Positions 30,641-38,822 of a DNA stretch of 64,000 bases are shown piece after piece. The notes below the pieces were generated by a model. That model did no database searches, was not told the DNA's origin, and was given only the letters and a program-made list of their open reading frames with translations. Source of the DNA: Fimenecus sp963624605 (lineage in GTDB: Bacteria; Bacillota; Clostridia; Oscillospirales; Acutalibacteraceae); assembly GCA_963624605.1 (NCBI GenBank), contig CAVFQD010000002.1, positions 1-64,000 on the forward strand, given 5' to 3'. Each line of letters begins with the position of its first letter. The stretch's first letter is position 1. Position numbers and translations under genes: made by a program.

Positions 30641-32310
30641 AAAAGCAGATATTCCGCTCGATTTTTATAACCTCGGCGGCTGTTCTTTTATCCTGCGTGC
30701 TTATCTTTTTTATTGCTTTGTACGCTTATTTTTCCGACTTCCAAATGCGGCAGTTAAGATCGGCTGCGGAAATAGCCGCTGATGCCGTGGAAGCCGGCGG
30801 AATTGAATGCATAGAAAATTCCGAATATTCCGATTACAGAATTACATATATATCTCCCGACGGCTCTGTACTGTATGACAGCAAGGCGGGAAGCGTAACA
30901 GGTGAAAACTATCTTGAGCGTGAGGAGATAAGCAAGGCGCTTTCGGAGGGTGTCGGTGAGAGCTTGCGCTATTCGGATACTCTTATGCAACGCCAGCTTT
31001 ACTGTGCAAAGAGGCTTTCAGACGGCTCTGTGCTGCGTTTGGCGTCAGAGTACCTGACATGGTGGACTTTGATTTACGGAATGCTGCAACCGATTTTTGC
31101 GGTTGCGCTGATTGCTCTTATACTTTCAATTTTACTTTCGTTGAGGCTTTCAAAAAAGATTGTTGCTCCGCTCAATTCGCTCGATACGGAAAATCCGTCG
31201 GACAAGCCTGTATATGAGGAGCTCTCGCCTTTAATCAGCCGCATCGGCGCACAGCAGGAGCAGCTTAAAAAACAGAAAAAAGAGCTTGAACGCAAAAAAG
31301 AAGAATTCAATACCGCAACCGAGAATATGGCTGAGGGGATTGTAGTGCTCAATAAAAGCGGTGCGGTTCTCAGTATCAACGGAGCTGCCTGTAAAACGCT
31401 CGGAATAACCAAGTACAGTATCGGAAAAGACCTGCTTTTGTTCAATAACAGCGAGAAGCTTCAAGCTCTGCTCAAAAAGGCAGGTAACGGCGAGCATGCG
31501 GAAAAAACAGTGCCCATTGACGGCAAGAATTATCAGCTTAATGCAAATCCCGTAATTACAAACGGAAAGGTTAGGGGGATTACGCTTGTAATTTTTGATA
31601 TTACGGAAAAAGAAAAGGCTGAGGCTGCAAGGAGAGAGTTTACCGCAAATGTCTCACACGAGCTTAAAACGCCTTTGCAGACTATATCGGGCTGTGCCGA
31701 ATTGCTTGCGGGCGGTATGGTGAAAGATGAGGATATACCTAAGTTCGCTGATAAAATTCACTCAGAAGCCATTAGGATGATTTCAATGGTGGAGGATATA
31801 ATAAAGCTGTCGCATCTTGACGAACAAAATATCGGGCTGCAGCGGCAGACTGTTGATTTGTACGAGACTGCAAAAAGCGTCACGGAGCGTCTGGCGCACA
31901 TCGCAAAGAAGAGGGGTATAGCGTTTGAGCTTGTCGGGGAACAGACGGAAATAACCGCAATACCTCAGCTGATAGATGAAATAGTATATAATCTCTGCGA
32001 TAATGCGATAAAATATAATCACGACGGCGGCAGAGTTAAAATTGAAGCGGAAAATCACGAAAATTCGGCAACGCTTTGCGTCAGCGACACGGGAATAGGA
32101 ATACCCGAAAATGAACGGGAAAGAATTTTTGAACGCTTCTATATGGTGGACAAAAGTCATTCAAAGGAAATCGGCGGGACGGGTCTCGGACTTTCCATAG
32201 TCAAGCACGCCGCAATTATTCACGGTGCCGAAATAGATGTTAAAAGCGAGCTCGGTAAAGGCACTTCAATTACCGTAACGTTTCCTAAAAACGGAAGCGG
32301 TACGGAGTAA
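30637..32310 (+). CDS. phoR: Sensor histidine kinase, probable PhoR
   Basis: A 557-residue membrane kinase starting at GTG 30637 within the regulator's stop. Order of parts: helix (about residues 8-30), extracytoplasmic region (~35-140), second helix (~145-168), a coiled HAMP-like linker, a PAS domain (~205-320), the H box FTANVSHELKTPLQT, N box DNAIKYN, G boxes DTGIGIP and GGTGLGLSIVKH. This is the PhoR layout. It phosphorylates the adjacent regulator in response to envelope phosphate state or cell-wall intermediates; the exact signal is unknown. Confidence 0.9.
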   Translation: MKKQIFRSIFITSAAVLLSCVLIFFIALYAYFSDFQMRQLRSAAEIAADAVEAGGIECIENSEYSDYRITYISPDGSVLYDSKAGSVTGENYLEREEISKALSEGVGESLRYSDTLMQRQLYCAKRLSDGSVLRLASEYLTWWTLIYGMLQPIFAVALIALILSILLSLRLSKKIVAPLNSLDTENPSDKPVYEELSPLISRIGAQQEQLKKQKKELERKKEEFNTATENMAEGIVVLNKSGAVLSINGAACKTLGITKYSIGKDLLLFNNSEKLQALLKKAGNGEHAEKTVPIDGKNYQLNANPVITNGKVRGITLVIFDITEKEKAEAARREFTANVSHELKTPLQTISGCAELLAGGMVKDEDIPKFADKIHSEAIRMISMVEDIIKLSHLDEQNIGLQRQTVDLYETAKSVTERLAHIAKKRGIAFELVGEQTEITAIPQLIDEIVYNLCDNAIKYNHDGGRVKIEAENHENSATLCVSDTGIGIPENERERIFERFYMVDKSHSKEIGGTGLGLSIVKHAAIIHGAEIDVKSELGKGTSITVTFPKNGSGTE

Positions 32311-32317
32311 CGGAAAT

Positions 32318-32345
32318 TTTACCTGAATTTTACATAAATCTTTTA
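32318..32345 (+). promoter_or_regulatory. PhoP-box-like triple repeat before the Na/Pi carrier
   Basis: TTTACC (32318-32323), TTTACA (32329-32334) and CTTTTA (32340-32345) lie exactly 11 bp apart. A plausible -10 (TATGGT, 32361-32366) follows about 16 bp later, the spacing expected of an activated promoter. Confidence 0.65.
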
Positions 32346-32353
32346 TAAATTTG

Positions 32354-32406
32354 ATGTTCATATGGTATCTTTGCTTTGGAAAAGGAGAGAAGTGCCATAT
32401 GAACAT
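32354..32406 (+). repeat. 12-bp inverted repeat flanking the ribosome site of the Na/Pi gene
   Basis: ATGTTCATATGG (32354-32365) is the exact reverse complement of CCATATGAACAT (32395-32406). The loop holds the AAGGAGA ribosome site and the right arm holds the start codon (32399-32401). Confidence 0.8.
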
Positions 32407-34144
32407 TTTTGATTTTTTATCGCTTATCGGAGGTTTATGTCTGTTCCTGTTCGGAATGAATGTTATGGGACAGGCGTTGGAGCGCCGTGCCGGAGGCAGA
32501 CTTAAAAATTTGCTCGGTAAGCTCACAAGGAACAAAACGACCGGGCTTTTAACAGGTCTCGGAGTTACTGCCGTCATACAAAGCTCTTCGGCAACAACGG
32601 TTATGGTAGTGGGATTTGTTAACTCGGGGCTTATGACATTAAAACAATCGATAAATGTCATAATGGGTGCAAATATCGGAACGACCGTTACCGCATGGAT
32701 TTTGAGCCTTGCCGGTATAGATTCGGATAATACCTTTGTTTCTCTGCTTAAGCCGTCATCATTCACACCGATTCTCGCACTTGTGGGAATAATTCTCTAT
32801 ATGTTTTGCAAAAGCGACAGAAAAAAAGACAGCGGAATGATAATGCTCGGCTTTGCCACGCTGATGTTCGGTATGGAAGCCATGTCGTCATCTGTTGCCG
32901 GACTCCAATACGATGAGAGCTTTCAAAAAATGTTTTTGATGTTTTCCAATCCGATATTGGGAGTGCTTATCGGTACTCTTTTGACTGCGATTATTCAATC
33001 AAGCTCGGCGTCTGTCGGAATTTTGCAGGCGCTTGCTTCAACAGGAGCTGTTCCTTACGGCTCGGCAGTACCGATAATAATGGGTCAGAATATAGGAACA
33101 TGCGTAACCGCGTTGATTTCTTCCGTCGGTGCAAACAAAAACGCAAAGCGTGCCGCAATGGTGCATCTTTCCTTTAATGTAATCGGAACAGTAGTATGGC
33201 TGTCGGTTTACTGTATAGTAAAGGCGGCTTTCAAGCCTGCCGTTCTTTCCGAGCCGGCGTCGCTTTTCGGTATTGCGGTTGTACATACCGTATTTAATGT
33301 GCTTTGTACGCTGCTTATGCTTCCTTTGGGAAATGTGCTTGAAAAGCTTGTATGCTTTATTGTGCCGGAAAGTAAGAAAAAGGAGGCTTATAATGAGCTT
33401 GACGAAAGACTGCTTGTTACGCCGTCGTTGGCTATTGAACAGAGCAAAACGGTTGCCGTAAAAATGGCTGAATTTTCCAAATCCGCATTAAGTGATTCAG
33501 TAAAAAGCTTTACGGGATATTCAAATGATTTAGCTCGCAGTATCCGTGAAAAAGAAAAAGCTTGTGATAAATTTGAGGATACACTCGGAACATATTTGAT
33601 TAAAATAAGCGCTTCAAAGCTTGATAACGAACAGAGCGAAGAAACTACGGCGCTTCTCAAGCAAATAGGTGATTTTGAGCGGATATCGGATCATGCGGTA
33701 AATATTCTCGAGTCGGCTGAGGAGCTCAGAGATAAGAGGCTTACGCTGACGGAGGAAGCGCTCAGAGAGTTTGACATTATTACATCTGCGGTGGAGGAGG
33801 TTATTTCGCTTGCGATTCGTGCTTTTGAAAGTGAAAATCTTGAAATTGCAAGGGAGGTCGAACCGCTTGAAGATGTTGTCGATGATTTGAAGGAACAGCT
33901 CAGAACAAGGCATATTCTTCGTATGCAGGAGGGCAAATGCAGTCCGGAGGTTGGTTTTGTGTGGTCGGACTTATTGACAAATCTTGAGCGCGTCAGCGAC
34001 CACTGCTCTAATATTGCCTGTTGCGTGCTCGAAAGGAACAGACATAATCTTAACATCCACGAGACGCTTAAAGCCGTAAAATCGGAAAATGCGGATTATC
34101 GCGACAAATATATAATGTACTCGGAAAAATACAGGGTCGGCTGA
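32399..34144 (+). CDS. Na/Pi cotransporter family protein with PhoU-like tail
   Basis: A 581-residue protein started at ATG 32399 (AAGGAGA 10 nt upstream). The membrane part (~1-310) has two inverted repeats each with the QSSSAT signature (IQSSSATTVMVVGFVNSG and IQSSSASVGILQALAS) that defines NptA/YjbB-type carriers. The C-terminal ~230 residues form helical PhoU-like bundles (QIGDFERISDHAVNI; LLTNLERVSDHCSNIA). It moves phosphate with sodium, or exports it. PhoP-box-like repeats and the phoPR genes immediately upstream suggest induction at low phosphate. A second copy of this family lies at 46.6 kb. Confidence 0.92.
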   Translation: MNIFDFLSLIGGLCLFLFGMNVMGQALERRAGGRLKNLLGKLTRNKTTGLLTGLGVTAVIQSSSATTVMVVGFVNSGLMTLKQSINVIMGANIGTTVTAWILSLAGIDSDNTFVSLLKPSSFTPILALVGIILYMFCKSDRKKDSGMIMLGFATLMFGMEAMSSSVAGLQYDESFQKMFLMFSNPILGVLIGTLLTAIIQSSSASVGILQALASTGAVPYGSAVPIIMGQNIGTCVTALISSVGANKNAKRAAMVHLSFNVIGTVVWLSVYCIVKAAFKPAVLSEPASLFGIAVVHTVFNVLCTLLMLPLGNVLEKLVCFIVPESKKKEAYNELDERLLVTPSLAIEQSKTVAVKMAEFSKSALSDSVKSFTGYSNDLARSIREKEKACDKFEDTLGTYLIKISASKLDNEQSEETTALLKQIGDFERISDHAVNILESAEELRDKRLTLTEEALREFDIITSAVEEVISLAIRAFESENLEIAREVEPLEDVVDDLKEQLRTRHILRMQEGKCSPEVGFVWSDLLTNLERVSDHCSNIACCVLERNRHNLNIHETLKAVKSENADYRDKYIMYSEKYRVG

Positions 34145-34174
34145 GCTGTTTGCATATGCGGGTTCACAAAATAA

Positions 34175-34202
34175 TTGACTTTTTTTTATTAAGTGATAAA
34201 AT
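34175..34202 (+). promoter_or_regulatory. Promoter of the DUF2974 gene
   Basis: TTGACT, 16 bp, TAAAAT. Confidence 0.65.
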
Positions 34203-34244
34203 GGAACTAAAAGTTAATGCTTTTCGGAAAGGTATGTGAACTGT

Positions 34245-35396
34245 ATGGCAACCTCTATTGATTTTATTAAGCACTACGGAGATAAATCTTTTGACGAGCT
34301 TCCGTTTACCGATATCGATAATCTGATTTTGTGCGAAATATTTTATATGCCGTTTGAAAAAGTACTTTATAAGGGATTTGACGAAGAACCTGTACTTTTT
34401 TCCGAGGCTTGCAGAAAGGTGTTTGCATATAACGGATATAAGCATATTTCTCCCGGATTTTTAATGAACAATCACATAAGTCAGAAAATGATGCGTCTTG
34501 CCGACACATCAAGATATAAGAATGTTAAGGTGTTCGCTTGCGAGAGCGTTTTCGGACCCGAGCCTGCGGTTCAGTTTGCCGCAATGACATTTATTCTTCC
34601 GGACGGAACGAATATTATTGTCTTCAGAGGAACTGACGACACTTGGGTCGGATGGCGTGAGGACCTTGACATTTATACTAAAAAGGGTATTCCGTCTCAT
34701 AAGCTTTCCGTTGATTACCTTGAGAGGGTGGCAAAGGAATTACCTGACGGAGATTTAATTATCTGCGGTCATTCAAAAGGCGGACATATTGCGCTTCACA
34801 GCGCTCTTTACTGCGAAGAAAGCGTACGAAACAGAATTGCCGGAGTTTACAATAACGACGGACCGGGCTTTTACAGCTATAATTATATAGATTCAAAGCC
34901 GTATAATGAGATTATCAAAAAATACCGCCACTTTGTACCAGACAGCTCTTTTGTCGGAATGTTGCTGGTTCACGATGACGATTACATACCCGTAAGAAGC
35001 ACCAGACTTTTGGGTATGCTTCAGCATGACCCGTCAACATGGAGAGTTAAGGGTACGCAATTTTTGACAAGGGATAACCTTACATTTGTTGCAAGAGTTA
35101 CGGATCTTGTGCTTAAAAAGCTGATTTACAAAATAGACGACGAACACAGTCTGAATTTTGAAACAATTCTTACCGAGGTTATTGCGGGTATGGGTCAGGT
35201 AAGCATTACCGGATTTTCGAAGAATCTCGCTTCCTCAATTAAGGGCGCGGCAGCAACCTGGAAAACGGTTGACGAGCCTGCAAAAGAATTATTTCGCGCA
35301 ACCTTCGGCGGTCTTTTCAAGATAATCGACGAATGCGTAAAGCTCGTTATTATGGAGGACAGGGCTTCCAAACAGCAGAAAACCGTAAAGCAGTAA
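34245..35396 (+). CDS. DUF2974 (Mbeg1-like) alpha/beta-hydrolase
   Basis: A 383-residue cytoplasmic protein; ATG 34245 is preceded by GGAAAGG. LPDGDLIICGHSKGGHIAL near residue 180 has the Gly-x-Ser-x-Gly nucleophile elbow of a lipase-like hydrolase. IIVFRGTDDTWVGWREDLD upstream is the oxyanion strand of the Lipase_3/DUF2974 group, and LLVHDDDYIPVRS probably carries the acidic triad residue. The N-terminus FIKHYGDKSFDELPFTDIDNL is typical of this family in Clostridia. The substrate is unknown; esterase or lipase activity is inferred. Confidence 0.82.
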   Translation: MATSIDFIKHYGDKSFDELPFTDIDNLILCEIFYMPFEKVLYKGFDEEPVLFSEACRKVFAYNGYKHISPGFLMNNHISQKMMRLADTSRYKNVKVFACESVFGPEPAVQFAAMTFILPDGTNIIVFRGTDDTWVGWREDLDIYTKKGIPSHKLSVDYLERVAKELPDGDLIICGHSKGGHIALHSALYCEESVRNRIAGVYNNDGPGFYSYNYIDSKPYNEIIKKYRHFVPDSSFVGMLLVHDDDYIPVRSTRLLGMLQHDPSTWRVKGTQFLTRDNLTFVARVTDLVLKKLIYKIDDEHSLNFETILTEVIAGMGQVSITGFSKNLASSIKGAAATWKTVDEPAKELFRATFGGLFKIIDECVKLVIMEDRASKQQKTVKQ

Positions 35397-35425
35397 AATT
35401 TTTAATAAATTTTTTGTTTTAAGTG

Positions 35426-35454
35426 TTGACAAATTGTGATTAAAAATCCATAAT
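35426..35454 (+). promoter_or_regulatory. Promoter of the M-box/mgtE transcript
   Basis: TTGACA (35426-35431), 17 bp, CATAAT (35449-35454), just upstream of the riboswitch. Confidence 0.8.
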
Positions 35455-35464
35455 ATATACGCAG

Positions 35465-35645
35465 AACAAAATCGGTAGGTAAGGCTACCAAAGGGATAAG
35501 CTATCCGCAGTTTGCAGATAATATGGATACGGACTGCTGCCGTGAAAAGTGGAGACACTGTAAGCAGGTCAACAGGTTACATCGAATTCAAGGTGTAATT
35601 TAACGCAGTTTCATTGCCCTTTGATGCTAAAGCTTGAACGGACAA
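35465..35645 (+). ncRNA. M-box (ykoK) magnesium riboswitch
   Basis: Conserved blocks of the M-box are present in order: GGTAGGTAAGGCTACC (35474-35489), ATACGGACTGCTGCCGTG (about 35527-35544), AGGTCAACAGG near 35576, AAGGTG near 35590, and TTGATGCTAAAGCTTGAACG (about 35621-35640). The class binds Mg2+ and switches off magnesium transporters. It is followed by a terminator and then mgtE, the expected target. End positions are approximate. Confidence 0.92.
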
Positions 35646-35659
35646 TAACGCTCTTATTT

Positions 35660-35694
35660 CTCATGCCGAATTTTGCTTCGGCGTGAGATTTTTT
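35660..35694 (+). terminator. M-box-controlled terminator
   Basis: CTCATGCCGAA (35660-35670) pairs with TTCGGCGTGAG (35677-35687), then TTTTTT. Confidence 0.9.
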
Positions 35695-35714
35695 ATTTTT
35701 GTGAGGTGAAAACA

Positions 35715-35804
35715 ATGGACGCAGGAGGCGTGAGAAGTACAGATCCTATTCCGCGAAGTATCATTAAAATCCACGACGCCTGTGCGTTCGGGTTTTCGGA
35801 ATAA
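35715..35804 (+). CDS. Short leader ORF between M-box terminator and mgtE
   Basis: A 29-codon ORF with its own GAGGTGA ribosome site 7 nt before ATG 35715, ending 50 bp before mgtE. The peptide starts MDAGGVRSTDPIPRS and contains an Asp-Pro-Ile-Pro-Arg run. Leader peptides of enterobacterial mgtA (MgtL) also contain Asp/Glu-Pro repeats that make ribosomes unstable at low Mg2+. The ORF's first codons (ACGCA, AGGCG) can pair with its last codons (CGCCT, TGCGT), so translation would unfold a large hairpin. A regulatory leader peptide is proposed; a chance ORF cannot be excluded. Confidence 0.5.
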   Translation: MDAGGVRSTDPIPRSIIKIHDACAFGFSE

Positions 35805-35854
35805 AAGATATGTACTCTGTTTCCTATTTATTTTTTATTTTCGGAGGGAACAAT

Positions 35855-37189
35855 ATGTACGAAAAGATTATCGAATTATTACAGCAGAAAAAATATCACG
35901 AATTGAAGAGTATGCTCGCCGATATGAATGAGGCGGATATTGCTTCTGTGCTCAGCGAGCTTCCGCAGGAGCTTCTTCCTTTGGTTTACAGGATTTTACC
36001 CAAGGAGCTTGCGGCAGATGTATTCGTCAACATGGAGTCGGACGACCAGGAATTTCTTATAAAGGCGTTCAGCGATACTGAGTTGCGAGAGGTGCTTGAC
36101 GAGCTTTATGTCGATGATGCCGTTGACATAATCGAAGAGATGCCCGCAACGGTTGTCAAGCGTATTCTTATGCACACAGACCCGGAGGTTCGTAAAAGCA
36201 TAAACGAAATACTCAAGTATCCGGAGGATTCCGCGGGAAGCCTTATGACCATCGAGTATGTCGATTTGAAAAAATATATGACCGTTGACGACGCGTTTAC
36301 AAGAATTCGCCGTACCGGAGTCGATAAAGAGACTATTTATATCTGTTATGTTACGGATGAAAACAGAAAGCTTTTGGGACTTGTAACTGTTAAGGACCTT
36401 CTTTTGTCCGATAAGAGCAAAAAGATGTTTGAGATAATGGAAACTAATGTTATCTCGGTTACAACGCTTGAGGATAAGGAAATTGTTGCAGAAAAATTCC
36501 AAAAATATGACCTCTTGGCTATTCCTGTCGTCGATCAGGAGAAGCGTCTTGTCGGTATCGTTACATTCGACGACGCTATGGATGTCCTTCAGGATGAGAA
36601 CACCGAAGACATTGAAAAAATGGCGGCTATCACGCCCACAGACAAGCCCTACCTTAAAATGGGCATTGTCGAAACATGGAAAAAGCGTGTTCCGTGGCTT
36701 CTTTTGCTGATGGTATCCGCTACATTTACAGGAAAAATAATCACATCGTTTGAGGACGCTTTGAAGGCGCAGATTGTTTTAACATCGTTTATTCCCATGC
36801 TTATGGATACGGGCGGAAACTGCGGCGGTCAGTCCTCAGTAACCGTAATTCGTGCGCTTTCACTCGGCGATTTGCATTTCAGCGATATTTTCAGAGTTAT
36901 TTGGAAGGAATTCAGGGTTGCGCTGCTTTGCGGCATCACCCTTGCGATTGTGAATTTTGCAAAGCTTATGCTCCTTGACAGGGTTGGACTTTTGGTTTCG
37001 CTTACCGTATGCTTTACAATGCTACTTACGATAATTTTTGCGAAATTTGTCGGCGCAACACTGCCCATTTTGGCAAAGAAGGTCGGCTTTGACCCTGCAG
37101 TTATGGCAAGTCCGTTTATTACAACGATAGTTGACGCGATTTCACTCCTTATTTATTTCAAGACTGCGGGATTGATTTTGGGTGTGTAA
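35855..37189 (+). CDS. mgtE: MgtE magnesium transporter
   Basis: A 444-residue Mg2+ channel/transporter started at ATG 35855 after CGGAGGGA. It has an N-terminal superhelical domain (~1-125, LPQELLPLVYRILPKE), two CBS domains (~130-250) and five transmembrane helices (~275-444). PEDSAGSLMT joins the N-domain to CBS1, MDTGGNCGGQSS lies in the pore-forming part, and DPAVMASPFITTIVDA is the family's C-terminal signature. CBS domains close the pore when cytoplasmic Mg2+ is high. Expression is under the M-box upstream, and possibly the leader ORF. Confidence 0.95.
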   Translation: MYEKIIELLQQKKYHELKSMLADMNEADIASVLSELPQELLPLVYRILPKELAADVFVNMESDDQEFLIKAFSDTELREVLDELYVDDAVDIIEEMPATVVKRILMHTDPEVRKSINEILKYPEDSAGSLMTIEYVDLKKYMTVDDAFTRIRRTGVDKETIYICYVTDENRKLLGLVTVKDLLLSDKSKKMFEIMETNVISVTTLEDKEIVAEKFQKYDLLAIPVVDQEKRLVGIVTFDDAMDVLQDENTEDIEKMAAITPTDKPYLKMGIVETWKKRVPWLLLLMVSATFTGKIITSFEDALKAQIVLTSFIPMLMDTGGNCGGQSSVTVIRALSLGDLHFSDIFRVIWKEFRVALLCGITLAIVNFAKLMLLDRVGLLVSLTVCFTMLLTIIFAKFVGATLPILAKKVGFDPAVMASPFITTIVDAISLLIYFKTAGLILGV

Positions 37190-37228
37190 TTTTACCGTGA
37201 AATATTTACAATCAGGTATTTGACAGCG

Positions 37229-37257
37229 TTGACTTATATATAATGTTACAGTATAAT
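37229..37257 (+). promoter_or_regulatory. Promoter of the polysaccharide deacetylase gene
   Basis: TTGACT, 17 bp, TATAAT; the TTG start codon lies 20 bp downstream. Confidence 0.8.
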
Positions 37258-37276
37258 ATCCGTGGGGTGAGTTCCT

Positions 37277-38275
37277 TTGAAAAAAGCAAAGAGAAGAAAT
37301 AAAATAATTTTAGGGCTTTCCGTTGCAGTTGTTTTACTGACTGTATTGCTGATAATTTCAGCATTCTCTCTCGGCAAATCGAAAAAAAGCGACAGCGGAA
37401 TAATGAACTCGCTTGCCGAAGCCCAAAACGAAATATCTTCATATAAAGATGAACTTTCACAAAAGAACAGCGAAATAGAGTCCTACACCAACGGGATCAG
37501 TGAGCAGAATTCTATTCACGAAAGCGAAAAAGAAGAACTTAATAAAAAAATATCCGATTTGAACAGGCAGGTTTCTTTGAAAAAGAAACAGCAGGCGGAC
37601 AATGCGGCAGCTAATGCTTCTACACCCGAGCCTGCGCCGTCTGACGGCGGAAGTAAAACAATCTATCTTACATTTGATGACGGTCCGTCGCCTAACACTC
37701 CGAGAATTATTTCCATTCTTAATTCTTACGGAATAAAGGCGACTTTTTTTGTCAAGAATACAGCGTATAACGGTTATATGAAGGACATAGTCGATAACGG
37801 CAACACCATCGCTTTACATTCGTACACTCATGATTATAAGCAGATTTATTCTTCCGACGCAGCTTTTTACGAGGATTTGCAGAATATTTCCGACTTGGTG
37901 TATTTGCAGACTGGCGTGCGAAGCAATATAATGCGTTTTCCCGGCGGCGGAAGCAATACCGTAAGCAAAAAGTACAGTCAGGGTATAATGTCAAGACTGA
38001 CAAAAGGAGTCCAAGACAGAGGATATGTTTATTATGACTGGAACTGCTCCTCGGGAGACGCTTCCGGCAATAAAATCCCCAAAGATACGATTGTCGAAAA
38101 TTGTAAAAAGGTTCCGTCGGCAAGCAATGTAATTGTTTTGCTCCACGACACCGGAGCAAAGGGGACAACCGTTGACGCCTTGCCTGAGGTTATTGAGTAT
38201 TATCTCGGCTGCGGCTATACCTTTAAGGCAATCACTGCCGATACACCGCCCGTGCATCATAAGGTAAACAATTGA
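37277..38275 (+). CDS. Membrane-anchored polysaccharide deacetylase (NodB domain) with coiled-coil stalk
   Basis: A 332-residue protein with a TTG start 6 nt after GGGGTGA. A basic N-terminus and one helix (~10-30) anchor it; a coiled-coil stalk (~45-110) leads to a NodB domain (~125-325). LTFDDGPSPN holds the catalytic and metal Asp pair, HSYTHDY the metal His-x3-His, RFPGGGSN the conserved Arg-Pro-Gly-Gly, and IVLLHDTG the last catalytic His. It would deacetylate peptidoglycan or another extracellular glycan, for example to resist lysozyme. Confidence 0.9.
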   Translation: MKKAKRRNKIILGLSVAVVLLTVLLIISAFSLGKSKKSDSGIMNSLAEAQNEISSYKDELSQKNSEIESYTNGISEQNSIHESEKEELNKKISDLNRQVSLKKKQQADNAAANASTPEPAPSDGGSKTIYLTFDDGPSPNTPRIISILNSYGIKATFFVKNTAYNGYMKDIVDNGNTIALHSYTHDYKQIYSSDAAFYEDLQNISDLVYLQTGVRSNIMRFPGGGSNTVSKKYSQGIMSRLTKGVQDRGYVYYDWNCSSGDASGNKIPKDTIVENCKKVPSASNVIVLLHDTGAKGTTVDALPEVIEYYLGCGYTFKAITADTPPVHHKVNN

Positions 38276-38405
38276 TTTTGTACATATTATATATTTCTTT
38301 TGCCTCTCGGTTGTCATTTTGCACAAACATTAACTTCCTAAAACTCTTTGCATTGGAATTACTTCCGAATTATTTCAAAAACCACCATATATCGTGCTAA
38401 AGTTG

Positions 38406-38433
38406 TTGACGAGGACAAGTTTTGTGCTATAAT
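38406..38433 (+). promoter_or_regulatory. Promoter of the HPr gene
   Basis: TTGACG (38406-38411), 16 bp, TATAAT (38428-38433). Confidence 0.8.
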
Positions 38434-38488
38434 ATGATAACGAAAAAAGAAATTAACTTAGTTTAATATGATATGGGGAGAATTTATT

Positions 38489-38755
38489 ATGTATTCAAAA
38501 GATGTACTCGTTCAAAATCAGGTAGGTCTTCATGCAAGACCCGCAACATTCTTCATTCAGAAGGCAAATGAGTTCAAGTCATCAATTTGGGTCGAAAAAG
38601 AAGAGAGAAGAGTTAACGCAAAGAGCCTTCTCGGTGTCCTTTCACTCGGAATTATGGGCGGGACGGAAATCCGTATTATCGCAGGCGGCCCCGATGAGGA
38701 ACAGGCTGTTGACGAGCTTGTTAAGCTTGTTGAATCAGGCTTCGCAGAAGAATAA
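38489..38755 (+). CDS. ptsH: HPr phosphocarrier protein
   Basis: An 88-residue protein started at ATG 38489 (GGGGAG 8 nt upstream). His15 in VGLHARPA is the site phosphorylated by enzyme I, so it is HPr and not Crh. Ser46 in AKSLLGVLSLGI is the HPr kinase site used in catabolite repression in Firmicutes. It sits alone, away from ptsI, which is usual in Clostridia. High expression is likely from the good promoter and ribosome site. Confidence 0.93.
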   Translation: MYSKDVLVQNQVGLHARPATFFIQKANEFKSSIWVEKEERRVNAKSLLGVLSLGIMGGTEIRIIAGGPDEEQAVDELVKLVESGFAEE

Positions 38756-38775
38756 TTTTTATATTCACACGATTT

Positions 38776-38812
38776 AGGGCGCATCGGTTTTTATCGGTGT
38801 GCCCTTTAATTT
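38776..38812 (+). terminator. Terminator after HPr gene
   Basis: AGGGCGCATCGG (38776-38787) pairs with TCGGTGTGCCCT (38794-38805) with three G-U pairs, then TTAATTT. It ends just before the uvrC ribosome site. Confidence 0.75.
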
Positions 38813-38822
38813 AGGAGAGCAT

